NCBI GenBank assembly: GCA_900772445.1
Contig: CAAHEL010000038.1
Coordinates: forward strand, 1-10,626
Reading direction: 5' to 3'
DNA: 10,626 nt
Source: Bacilli bacterium
GTDB taxonomy: Bacteria > Bacillota_I > Bacilli_A > RF39 > UBA660
Positions 1-5,295 of this stretch are shown here, in pieces. Position 1 is the stretch's first letter; every line of letters starts with the position of its first letter. Below the pieces are notes generated by a model that worked only from the letters and a program-made list of their open reading frames with translations, made no database searches and had not been told where the DNA came from. The translations under genes and the position numbers were made by a program.

Positions 1-210
1 TAATTCATAACAATTATCATCGAAGTTTTCTTGATAAAATTTCATACAAGCACTAGTTAAATAGCAACCACCATTACTATTTCCTTTGCTATTATCAGAA
101 TCACTTTCTTTCTTATTTTTTCCAGAATTAGGATTAAAAAATTCTTTATCTTGTCCTGTTGCTATAATATACTCGATAAATCCTAAATCATCATCTTTTT
201 CATTTAACAT
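1..210 (-). CDS. Partial small cysteine-motif protein (N-terminal 70 residues)
   Basis: The gene starts at ATG (208-210) and runs off the left edge of the window. It has a good Shine-Dalgarno (AGGAG, 219-223) eight bases upstream. The first 45 or so residues are acidic and then hydrophilic and low in complexity (Asn, Ser, Lys, Asp). From about residue 47 comes a conserved-looking core: Gly-Gly-Cys-Tyr-Leu-Thr-Ser-Ala-Cys-Met near 47-56 and Asp-Asp-Asn-Cys-Tyr-Glu-Leu at 64-70. This Cys/Thr/Ala-Cys plus DDxCxEL arrangement resembles small C-terminal domains seen in uncharacterised Bacillota proteins (CFI-box-like). That match is from memory and the function is unknown. It has its own promoter and follows the terminator of the 110-residue gene upstream, so it looks like a separate transcription unit. 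Confidence 0.7.
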   Translation of the reverse strand, partial: MLNEKDDDLGFIEYIIATGQDKEFFNPNSGKNKKESDSDNSKGNSNGGCYLTSACMKFYQENFDDNCYEL

Positions 211-231
211 ATTTATCACTCCTATAAATAA

Positions 232-260
232 AATATAACATAACCAATTAATAAAATCAA
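232..260 (-). promoter_or_regulatory. Sigma-A-type promoter for the left-edge cysteine-motif gene
   Basis: On the minus strand, TTGATT (255-260) and TATATT (232-237) are separated by exactly 17 bases. A TGT triplet directly before the -10 makes it an extended -10 promoter. The predicted start near 225 is only two bases upstream of the Shine-Dalgarno AGGAG, giving a leader of about 15 bases. Confidence 0.65.
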
Positions 261-261
261 T

Positions 262-283
262 AAAAAATAACTACAATGTAGTT
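262..283 (-). terminator. Intrinsic terminator overlapping the stop codon of the 110-residue gene
   Basis: On the minus strand, AACTAC-ATT-GTAGTT (269-283) forms a 6-bp stem. It is followed by ATTTTTTA. The stem begins inside the TAA stop codon at 282-284. The stem is AT-rich, so termination may be partial. Confidence 0.55.
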
Positions 284-614
284 AACTTTTATAAATATCT
301 CTAATAATAGATATTGGTATATATTCATTATCCATAGTAATTAAATTATTACCATTTTTTCCTACTATTCTTTTCTTTAAAGTTTGTGTATCAGTAACAA
401 TAGTAACATCTGCTTTATAAATATAATCTTTAGCATTAAAAATATTAAATATCTTTTGTTCTATACTAAATCTATCAAACTTTATATCTTTATTACTATC
501 TTCTTTTTTATTAATTCTTAAATCATTATTATTCAAAGTAGAAAAAAAAGTCTCATTATTTTTTATTTCTTTATCAAAATTACTATGATACATTTTAGGA
601 AGTTCTTTATCCAT
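282..614 (-). CDS. Hypothetical 110-residue protein, possibly GerQ-like spore-coat protein
   Basis: The product is 110 residues with no signal peptide and no membrane segment. The start ATG (612-614) has a strong Shine-Dalgarno (AGAGGTGG, 618-625). Residues 1-50 are polar and look disordered (Asn, Lys, Glu, Asp rich). Residues 50-110 look like a compact alpha/beta domain: SIEQKIFNIFNAKD, then the strand ADVTIVTD, then LKKRIVGKNGNNLITMDNE and YIPISIIRDIY. The order (a helix containing 'IEN/IEQ', a 'VTVYxTF'-type strand, a 'G-IE--G-DHIIIS'-type strand pair, then a strand near the end) recalls the C-terminal part of the Bacillus spore protein GerQ, but identity is low and this is a remembered resemblance. 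The neighbouring sporulation genes make a spore role plausible. A general small hypothetical is the safe call. Confidence 0.7.
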   Translation of the reverse strand: MDKELPKMYHSNFDKEIKNNETFFSTLNNNDLRINKKEDSNKDIKFDRFSIEQKIFNIFNAKDYIYKADVTIVTDTQTLKKRIVGKNGNNLITMDNEYIPISIIRDIYKS

Positions 615-630
615 AATCCACCTCTAATTA

Positions 631-661
631 AGTATATGAAAAAAAATGTGATTATTTACAA
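631..661 (-). promoter_or_regulatory. Candidate promoter of the 110-residue gene
   Basis: On the minus strand, TTGTAA (656-661) and TATACT (631-636) are separated by 19 bases, slightly longer than ideal. The predicted start near 624 falls inside the Shine-Dalgarno AGAGGTGG, which matches the short-leader pattern elsewhere in this window. It lies back-to-back with the SEDS gene promoter. Confidence 0.35.
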
Positions 662-667
662 AAAATG

Positions 668-676
668 TGTTAAAAT
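668..676 (+). promoter_or_regulatory. Extended -10 promoter of the SEDS gene
   Basis: TGTTAAAAT (668-676) is an extended -10 element, TGN plus TAAAAT. No good -35 sits at the usual distance (648-653 reads GTGATT). Transcription would start near 683, a few bases before the GGTGAT ribosome-binding sequence at 692-697. Confidence 0.5.
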
Positions 677-691
677 AATTAATAGAAAAGT

Positions 692-697
692 GGTGAT
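692..697 (+). promoter_or_regulatory. Ribosome-binding site that sets an ATT start for the SEDS gene
   Basis: GGTGAT at 692-697 is the 3' part of the full anti-16S match AGGAGGTGAT, so a short spacing is expected. It stands three bases before ATT at 701. The same GGTGAT with a three-base gap precedes the ATG of spoVAC (3643), which supports reading 701 as the start. Confidence 0.5.
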
Positions 698-700
698 AAT

Positions 701-1831
701 ATTAAAAACATATCTAAATACAAAATAGAAAAAACAATTTTAATACCAATTCTATTATTCTTTTTAATAAGTTTAATAAGTATATATTCTACTAAAAGTG
801 TATTAAGTGCTGAATATCAAAATCTTTGGATAAAACAAATGATTTGGTATATGATAGGATTATCAATTGCTTATATTATGATGGCATTTGGTAATAAATT
901 TTTCTATAATAATGCTTATATTTTCTATATTATTGGAATTATCTTACTTATATTAGTTCTGATAATTGGAACTGAAGTAAAGAATGCTAGATGTTGGTTT
1001 AAAATCGGAGGATTTAGTATACAGCCATCTGAGTTTATGAAAGTGTTTTGGATAATGACTTTATCTAGAATGATTAATGACTTTAATGAAGAAAATGATA
1101 ATCCAGAAATAATTGATGAATTAAAATTTATCTTAAAAGTATTAGCGATGGTTTTAATTCCTTCGATATTAACTTTTATTGAACCTGATACTGGTGCTGT
1201 AGTAATGTATCTAATAATAACGTTTACTATGCTATTTATCGGAGGATTTAGAAAAAGATGGTTTATAATAACTATTTTAGTAGTATCTTTATTACTAGGT
1301 TCTTTTATTGGATTATACTTTTTAAATCAAGATTTATTTATAAATATCTTTGGTACAAGTTTCTTTTACCGAATGGATAGAATATTAAATTGGTCTAATT
1401 CAAGTGGATTACAACTTACTAATTCTATTACCGCAATTGGTTCAGCAGGATTATTCGGACACGGATTTAATCATACACCAATATATTTTCCTGAAATGCA
1501 AACAGATTTTATCTTCGCAGTATTTACTTCAAACTTTGGTTTAATTGGTTCGTTATTCTTAATTGCTTTAATAATATTTTTTGATATAAATTTAATAACA
1601 ACAGTAAGTAAAACTACTAATACTTGTGATAAATATGCTATCGGAGGAATTATATCAGTCTTGTTATTTCAACAAGTATATAATATTTCTATGACAATTG
1701 GACTTCTTCCTATAATGGGAATTACTCTTCCTTTTATTAGTTATGGAGGTTCTAGTTTATTATCTTATATGATCCTTTTAGGAATAATATTTAATGTTTC
1801 AAATGAAAGTTTAAGGTTTACAAATAAATAA
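701..1831 (+). CDS. SEDS-family peptidoglycan glycosyltransferase (FtsW/RodA/SpoVE type)
   Basis: This is an integral-membrane enzyme of the SEDS family, which polymerises glycan strands from lipid II together with a class B PBP. Counting from the proposed ATT start gives 376 residues, a normal SEDS length. The visible motifs are the first membrane helix with 'SLISIYST' (about 24-31), 'IQPSEFMK' (about 107-114), 'EPDTGA' (about 161-166), the loop 'PEMQTDFIFA' with the presumed catalytic Asp at about 269, and the C-terminal 'PFISYGGSS' (about 344-352). A first ATG at 839 would lose the entire first helix, and no in-frame ATG, GTG or TTG exists between the TAG at 683 and 839, so a near-cognate ATT at 701 is favoured. 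Whether it acts in elongation, division or the spore cortex cannot be told. It is the only complete plus-strand gene here and converges on spoVAE. Confidence 0.9.
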   Translation: MKNISKYKIEKTILIPILLFFLISLISIYSTKSVLSAEYQNLWIKQMIWYMIGLSIAYIMMAFGNKFFYNNAYIFYIIGIILLILVLIIGTEVKNARCWFKIGGFSIQPSEFMKVFWIMTLSRMINDFNEENDNPEIIDELKFILKVLAMVLIPSILTFIEPDTGAVVMYLIITFTMLFIGGFRKRWFIITILVVSLLLGSFIGLYFLNQDLFINIFGTSFFYRMDRILNWSNSSGLQLTNSITAIGSAGLFGHGFNHTPIYFPEMQTDFIFAVFTSNFGLIGSLFLIALIIFFDINLITTVSKTTNTCDKYAIGGIISVLLFQQVYNISMTIGLLPIMGITLPFISYGGSSLLSYMILLGIIFNVSNESLRFTNK

Positions 1832-1860
1832 CCCCGTTTAATTAAAAACGAGGTTTTTTT
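1830..1860 (+). terminator. Strong intrinsic terminator of the SEDS gene
   Basis: AACC-C-CGTTT (1830-1839) pairs with AAACG-A-GGTT (1846-1855) with a single C/A mismatch, followed by seven T. The stem begins at the SEDS stop codon and the T-run ends at the spoVAE stop codon (1859-1861). On the minus strand the same hairpin is followed only by a weak T-containing tail, so it may also serve spoVAE less efficiently. Confidence 0.85.
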
Positions 1861-2209
1861 AATGTTTTGGTTTAAATACTAAAGCAAATATAAATCCTAA
1901 AAATAACGCTAAACTAATACCTGCACTAGTTAGATTAAATACTCCAAATGCAAGACCTAATACCCCAAGTTGTCCTGCCATATCCATTGCTCCATGAATA
2001 AGTAAATGCCCGAATGAGGTAATTGGAACAAGTGCTCCAGCACCTGCATATAAAACAATTTTATCGTATATTCCAAAGACATCTAAAAATGCTCCAATAA
2101 CTACAAATAAACTAGTTATATGTCCGGGAGTTAATTTTGTATTATCAAGTATTATCTGACTAATCATACAAACAAGCCCACAGAATAGAAATGCATAAAC
2201 GTATGTCAT
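1859..2209 (-). CDS. spoVAE: Stage V sporulation protein AE (SpoVAEb type)
   Basis: This is a 116-residue membrane protein and part of the SpoVA complex, which moves dipicolinic acid into the forespore and releases it on germination. It matches SpoVAE in 'MTYVYAFLFCGLVCMISQI' at the N-terminus, 'TKLTPGH', 'GAGALVPITSFGHLLIHGAM' and 'GVFNLTSAGIS' before a final hydrophobic helix ending in FKPKH. I chose the ATG at 2209 because family members start there and because GGAGG, inside the last codons of spoVAD, lies nine bases upstream. A longer reading to 2305 only overlaps spoVAD in another frame. It is the last gene of spoVAC-D-E, the minimal SpoVA set known from clostridia. Confidence 0.95.
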   Translation of the reverse strand: MTYVYAFLFCGLVCMISQIILDNTKLTPGHITSLFVVIGAFLDVFGIYDKIVLYAGAGALVPITSFGHLLIHGAMDMAGQLGVLGLAFGVFNLTSAGISLALFLGFIFALVFKPKH

Positions 2210-2210
2210 A

Positions 2211-3203
2211 TTATAGCACCTCCAAACTAACTGCGTGTGCGATACTAGGAATAGATTCCTTTTGGAAAGTCCATGTCGGAGAAAATATCGCTCCAGTAGG
2301 TACAATTAAAACTCTTTTTAATTTATGGGATTTCATTTGTTTTAATACATAACCATAATTAACTAAAGCACTACATACTGGTCCTGAACCTCCAGCAAGA
2401 ACTGGTTGAGTATCTAGGTTATATAGCATTACTCCACAGTCGTTATAATTTTTACCAAGTTTGATATTATATTTTTCATCTAAATACTTAACTAATATAT
2501 TTCTTCCATATATTCCTAAATCTCCAGTTAATATTAAATCATAATAATCTGGTTTTCTTTTTAATTCAGTTAAATGTTTATATATAGTATCTGCGGCAGC
2601 ACCTGCCATAACTGCTCCCATATTATTTACATCAATTTGTCCTAAATCGATTATTCTACCAATTGTAGCACTTTCTATTTTTATATCAGTCTTTTCATTA
2701 GTTAAAAGTAAACTAGCACTACCAGTTGCAGTAAATGTAGCAGTTTTATGTTTGGGTGCTCCGTATTCATTAGGGTTTCTAAATTGTTTTTCAGCACTAG
2801 TATTATGACTACATACAGAGGCAATAGCATTCTTAATTTTTTTACCTTCGATAAATGAAGAAGCAACAATAATAGATTCACTACTAGTAGCACAAGCATT
2901 ATATACTCCTAGAAAAGGAATATTAAAGTTTCTTATTGCATAATTTGAAGCAGAGATTTGATTTTGTAAATCACCACTTACTATTAAATCAATATCTTCT
3001 TCTTTTAATTTATTCTTATCTAATATATTTCTAATATTATCTGAAAGTAATTTTGCTTCTGCTTTTTCAAAACTTTTTTCACCAAAATACAAGTCATCTG
3101 TATAACATTTATCAAAATATTTTCTAAGTGGTCCATCGCTTTCATACATTCCTGCAATAGTATAAGCATCTTTTACATATACATTATTATATTTTATAGT
3201 CAT
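2211..3203 (-). CDS. spoVAD: Stage V sporulation protein AD
   Basis: SpoVAD is a soluble thiolase-fold member of the SpoVA complex that binds dipicolinic acid on the inner membrane of the spore. The product is 330 residues, close to the usual length. Family landmarks are 'DAYTIAGMYESDGPL' near the N-terminus, 'DLIVSGDLQNQ' (about 72-82), 'GVYNACATSSES' with the thiolase-position Cys104, 'GAPKHKTATFTATGS', 'ILTGDLGIYG' (about 224-233) and 'GGSGPVCSA' (about 271-279). The start ATG (3203) overlaps the spoVAC stop as TAATG, so translation is probably coupled, and GGGGG lies just upstream. Its own last codons carry the Shine-Dalgarno for spoVAE. No damage is visible. Confidence 0.97.
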   Translation of the reverse strand: MTIKYNNVYVKDAYTIAGMYESDGPLRKYFDKCYTDDLYFGEKSFEKAEAKLLSDNIRNILDKNKLKEEDIDLIVSGDLQNQISASNYAIRNFNIPFLGVYNACATSSESIIVASSFIEGKKIKNAIASVCSHNTSAEKQFRNPNEYGAPKHKTATFTATGSASLLLTNEKTDIKIESATIGRIIDLGQIDVNNMGAVMAGAAADTIYKHLTELKRKPDYYDLILTGDLGIYGRNILVKYLDEKYNIKLGKNYNDCGVMLYNLDTQPVLAGGSGPVCSALVNYGYVLKQMKSHKLKRVLIVPTGAIFSPTWTFQKESIPSIAHAVSLEVL

Positions 3204-3643
3204 TATAATACCCCCAATAATAGTCTTATTAATCCAAATACATAAACACTAACTACGCCATACAAAATAACAGTACCAGCAAGTTTAAATATATTTGCGC
3301 CAATACCTAATACTAATCCTTCATTTTTGTATTCAAGTGCTGCACTAGTAATCGAGTGAGCAAATCCGGTAATTGGAATAATTAAAGCACTCTTTAATTT
3401 AACAACAATAGTGTCAAATATGCCACAGGCAGTAAGCAATGATGAAATAAAAATTAAAGTAAGTATAACTAAAACACCACTTTCTTTTCTAGGTAAGTTT
3501 AATAGGGTGCTATAACACACTAATAATAGTTCACTTAAACTACCAATAATTCCTCCACATACAAAAGTAATAATTGCATTTTTTAAAGAATTCTCTTTGG
3601 GAGTTTCTTCAGTAACAATTTTTTCATAAATATCATCTTTCAT
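3203..3643 (-). CDS. spoVAC: Stage V sporulation protein AC
   Basis: SpoVAC is a membrane protein of the SpoVA dipicolinic acid channel; in Bacillus it behaves as a mechanosensitive channel. The product is 146 residues, the normal size. A polar N-terminal 20 residues is followed by several hydrophobic segments, with the family motifs 'CGGIIGSLSELLL' (about 29-41), 'GIFDTIVVKLKSALIIPITGFAHS' (about 74-97) and 'GIGANIFKLAGTVILYG' (about 117-133). The last is similar to the matching part of SpoVAE, its paralogue. The start ATG has GGTGAT three bases upstream. It is the first gene of spoVAC-D-E and is separated by a terminator from the xre gene before it. Confidence 0.96.
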   Translation of the reverse strand: MKDDIYEKIVTEETPKENSLKNAIITFVCGGIIGSLSELLLVCYSTLLNLPRKESGVLVILTLIFISSLLTACGIFDTIVVKLKSALIIPITGFAHSITSAALEYKNEGLVLGIGANIFKLAGTVILYGVVSVYVFGLIRLLLGVL

Positions 3644-3657
3644 TTTATCACCATTAC

Positions 3658-3686
3658 TAATATTTACTATATTCCTTTATTTATAC
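3658..3686 (-). promoter_or_regulatory. Weak candidate forespore (sigma-F/G-type) promoter of spoVAC
   Basis: On the minus strand, GTATA (3682-3686, fits the GHATR -35) and AATATTA (3658-3664, one mismatch from the CATNNTA -10) are 17 bases apart. This lies in the 43-base gap between the xre terminator and the spoVAC Shine-Dalgarno. The region is so AT-rich that the match could be chance. Confidence 0.3.
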
Positions 3687-3709
3687 AAAAAAAGAAGCTT
3701 TTTGCTTCT
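3687..3709 (-). terminator. Intrinsic terminator after the xre gene
   Basis: On the minus strand, AGAAGC-AAAAA-GCTTCT (3693-3709) is a perfect 6-bp stem followed by a run of T to 3687. It separates the xre gene from spoVAC, so spoVA needs its own promoter or read-through. Confidence 0.8.
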
Positions 3710-3735
3710 CTCACTTGATGTATATGTGTTATATA

Positions 3736-4005
3736 CTAATTTTTAACTTTTTCATTTTCTTCAGTATCTTCTTCGATAAACATATCACTAAAAGGTTTAT
3801 TTAATGCTTTTGATAAACAATAAATAGTATCTAAAGAAAATGTGTTCTTAATACTAGGTGCTTCAATTTTTCTAATAAATTGATGCGAATAATTTGCTTT
3901 CTCTGCTAGTTCTTCTTGAGTCAGATTTGCTTCTTTTCTATACTTTCTAATATTCTTAGCAACAACATCATATATATCGTGATAACATTTTCTATCTTCA
4001 CTCAT
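3736..4005 (-). CDS. Xre/Cro-type HTH transcriptional regulator
   Basis: This is an 89-residue DNA-binding protein. The helix-turn-helix covers about residues 15-72: 'VAKNIRKYRKEANLTQEELAEKA' (helices 1-2), 'YSHQFIRKIEAP' (turn and recognition helix) and 'LDTIYCLSKALNKPFSDMF' (helices 4-5). The C-terminal tail is short and acidic. The start ATG has AGGTGAG upstream. It stands between sigF and spoVAC, a position with no regulator in the Bacillus arrangement. It has its own terminator and an inverted repeat in its upstream region, typical of an autoregulated small repressor. Whether it controls the sporulation genes, or is a chance insertion, cannot be judged from sequence. Confidence 0.9.
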   Translation of the reverse strand: MSEDRKCYHDIYDVVAKNIRKYRKEANLTQEELAEKANYSHQFIRKIEAPSIKNTFSLDTIYCLSKALNKPFSDMFIEEDTEENEKVKN

Positions 4006-4047
4006 AATCTCACCTAATAATATTTTCTCACATTTTAAGCAAAATTA

Positions 4048-4068
4048 ATGTTGCTATATTGTCAACAT
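4048..4068. promoter_or_regulatory. Inverted repeat upstream of xre, likely operator
   Basis: ATGTTG (4048-4053) and CAACAT (4063-4068) are perfect 6-bp arms separated by nine bases. On the minus strand the repeat overlaps a perfect -35-like hexamer TTGACA (4060-4065), although no good -10 lies at the right distance. Paired half-sites about 15 bases apart, centre to centre, suit a small Xre dimer. Confidence 0.45.
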
Positions 4069-4111
4069 TTTATTTTTCCCAGTAAATACAAGGGTTTATT
4101 TCGGTAATTTT

Positions 4112-4783
4112 TTAAGCAACATATGATGAAGAACGATAATTATCAGATAATTTCTTCAAAATTTTCTGTTCTGTCCTAGAAACCTTAACTTGATTTATGC
4201 CAAAATCACGGGCAACTTCAGACTGAGTTTTATCTAAAAAGTATCTCTCTTTAAGTAAAATTAATTCTTCTTTAGATAATTTACCCAATTGCTCGTATAA
4301 AAACATATTATCTAAAGTATTCTCTTCCTTACCCACCATATCATATAAAAATACTTTCTTACCATCCTCCATTATCTCTCTATCTAAACTATCAATAGTT
4401 TGATTCATATTAATTACTTCATCAATTAGTTTCTCATCAACTTCTAAAAATAAAGATAATTCATAATTACTTGGTTCTTTCATTAATTTTTGTGTAAGTA
4501 GTGTTTTTGCTTCATTAATTTTTTTGTATAAATTCCTATTTTCTTTACTTATTTTAAAACATTTATTATCATTAATATATTTAATGATTTCTCCGAAAAT
4601 ATAAGAATATGCATAACTAGTAAATTTAGTATTCATATCACTCTTATAATTATTATATGCTTTAATAATACCCATCACTCCGACTTGATATAAATCATCA
4701 AAATCATAATATTTTCCGTATTTATTAATAACCGAATATATTAAATTCTCATTTGATAAAATTATCTCGGTAAGTTGGTTCAT
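4112..4783 (-). CDS. sigF: Sporulation sigma factor, sigma-F/G family
   Basis: This is a 223-residue sigma-70 family factor of the SigB/F/G type. Region 2 is 'DFDDLYQVGVMGIIKAYNNY' (about 27-46) with 'FTSYAYSYIFGEIIKYI' (about 54-70). Region 3 runs through 'EPSNYELSLFLEVDE' to 'DREIMEDGKKVFLYDMV'. Region 4.2 is 'DKTQSEVARDFGINQVKVSR' (about 184-203), nearly the SigF/SigG recognition helix. I start at ATG 4783 because AAAGGAG (4790-4796) is six bases upstream; the ATG at 4789 touches that site. Position after spoIIAA and before spoVA argues for sigma-F rather than sigma-G. The N-terminus is about 20-25 residues shorter than Bacillus SigF. The usual partner gene spoIIAB is not upstream. Confidence 0.88.
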   Translation of the reverse strand: MNQLTEIILSNENLIYSVINKYGKYYDFDDLYQVGVMGIIKAYNNYKSDMNTKFTSYAYSYIFGEIIKYINDNKCFKISKENRNLYKKINEAKTLLTQKLMKEPSNYELSLFLEVDEKLIDEVINMNQTIDSLDREIMEDGKKVFLYDMVGKEENTLDNMFLYEQLGKLSKEELILLKERYFLDKTQSEVARDFGINQVKVSRTEQKILKKLSDNYRSSSYVA

Positions 4784-4802
4784 AATCATCTCCTTTGAAC
4801 TT

Positions 4803-4818
4803 CATACTAAAAAGTATG
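4803..4818. other. Hairpin just upstream of the sigF ribosome-binding site
   Basis: CATACT-AAAA-AGTATG (4803-4818) is a perfect 6-bp stem with a 4-base loop. It ends six bases before the Shine-Dalgarno AAAGGAG of sigF and has no T-run, so it is not a classic terminator. A second imperfect hairpin lies at 4870-4898 (GTAGGGA on the minus strand pairing with TCTCTAC with one G-U). They could affect stability or translation of the sigF part of the message. Confidence 0.45.
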
Positions 4819-4916
4819 TTTCTAACATCACTATTAGAATTTTCTCCATTTAATAATCTATTATTAATGTAGAGAGACATAAACTCGGATAGTCCCTACC
4901 CTATATATAATACTTC

Positions 4917-5219
4917 TTACATAGAATTAAATGCTATTAATTCATTATCTATTATAGGTATTTTATTAACAAAAAAATTATCTATTTTATTATTCTTTGA
5001 ATCACAAATAACTAACTTACCATCATTATTTTTCATCTTCTTTCCATATTCAATGATATAACTAATTGCATAACTATCAATAGAAAGCAAATTATCAAAA
5101 TTAATTACTATATACTTAAAATCATCATAGACAATCTTATTAATATTATTTTTATTCAAAGACCCAACCGGTCTAACAAACATTATTCCCTTTCTAAATT
5201 CCGTATCTATTTTTAACAT
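4917..5219 (-). CDS. spoIIAA: SpoIIAA-like anti-sigma-factor antagonist (STAS domain)
   Basis: This is a single STAS domain of 100 residues (Bacillus SpoIIAA is about 117). SpoIIAA, when unphosphorylated, frees sigma-F from SpoIIAB. The strand 'YIVINFDNLLSIDSYAISYII' (about 36-56) aligns with the SpoIIAA segment around Asp57-Ser58, so Asp48-Ser49 would be the phosphorylation motif. 'GKLVICDSKNNKIDNFF' matches the next strand and loop. The N-terminal part is shortened between 'GSLNKNN' and 'DDFKYIV'. The Shine-Dalgarno AGGAGG (5226-5231) is six bases from the ATG. It is followed directly by sigF, with no spoIIAB in the 133-base gap. A generic STAS antagonist cannot be excluded, but position and Spo0A boxes favour spoIIAA. 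Confidence 0.85.
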   Translation of the reverse strand: MLKIDTEFRKGIMFVRPVGSLNKNNINKIVYDDFKYIVINFDNLLSIDSYAISYIIEYGKKMKNNDGKLVICDSKNNKIDNFFVNKIPIIDNELIAFNSM

Positions 5220-5237
5220 ATTTTTCCTCCTGATAAT

Positions 5238-5268
5238 AATTTAACACATTATTTATCTTTTTTGTTAA
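5238..5268 (-). promoter_or_regulatory. Candidate promoter of spoIIAA-sigF
   Basis: On the minus strand, TGTTAAATT (5238-5246) is an extended -10, and TTAACA (5263-5268) lies 19 bases upstream of the TAAATT, a poor -35 with long spacing. That is what a Spo0A-dependent sigma-A promoter such as spoIIG would look like. Predicted start near 5231, at the Shine-Dalgarno. An alternative -10, TAAATA at 5250-5255, would place the first Spo0A box over the -35. Confidence 0.4.
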
Positions 5269-5269
5269 A

Positions 5270-5276
5270 TTCGACA
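5270..5276 (-). promoter_or_regulatory. Spo0A box 1 upstream of spoIIAA
   Basis: Minus-strand TGTCGAA (extended context ATGTCGAAT) is a perfect match to the Spo0A binding consensus TGTCGAA. It lies about 40-45 bases before the predicted transcription start, directly upstream of the TTAACA hexamer, as at class II Spo0A-activated promoters. Confidence 0.75.
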
Positions 5277-5295
5277 TATTTAGAACTTTTTTTCA

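Noticed and set aside
839..1831. SEDS gene starting at ATG 839
   Set aside because: This would remove the first membrane helix, which is clearly encoded in frame upstream, and no ribosome-binding site precedes 839.
1859..2305. Longer reading of spoVAE starting at 2305
   Set aside because: The extra 32 residues overlap spoVAD in another frame, do not resemble SpoVAE, and the ATG at 2209 has a good ribosome-binding site.
2702..2899. Leucine-rich 65-codon reading frame on the minus strand
   Set aside because: It lies wholly inside spoVAD in another frame and has biased composition typical of a shadow frame.
4160..4165. Search for tRNA, rRNA, transposase or phage genes across the window
   Set aside because: No cloverleaf, rRNA segment, transposase with terminal repeats or phage gene was seen; the coordinates are nominal.
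4749..4880. 43-codon reading frame in the spoIIAA-sigF gap (MSLYINNRLLNGENSNS start)
   Set aside because: It has no Shine-Dalgarno, runs into sigF out of frame, and shows no resemblance to SpoIIAB; part of it is merely the sigF ribosome-binding site read as codons.
5268..5276. GTCGAATTT on the minus strand as a sigma-H -10 (RNNGAATWW)
   Set aside because: It fits the -10 pattern, but no AGGAWWW -35 lies 11-12 bases upstream, and the match is a by-product of the Spo0A box.
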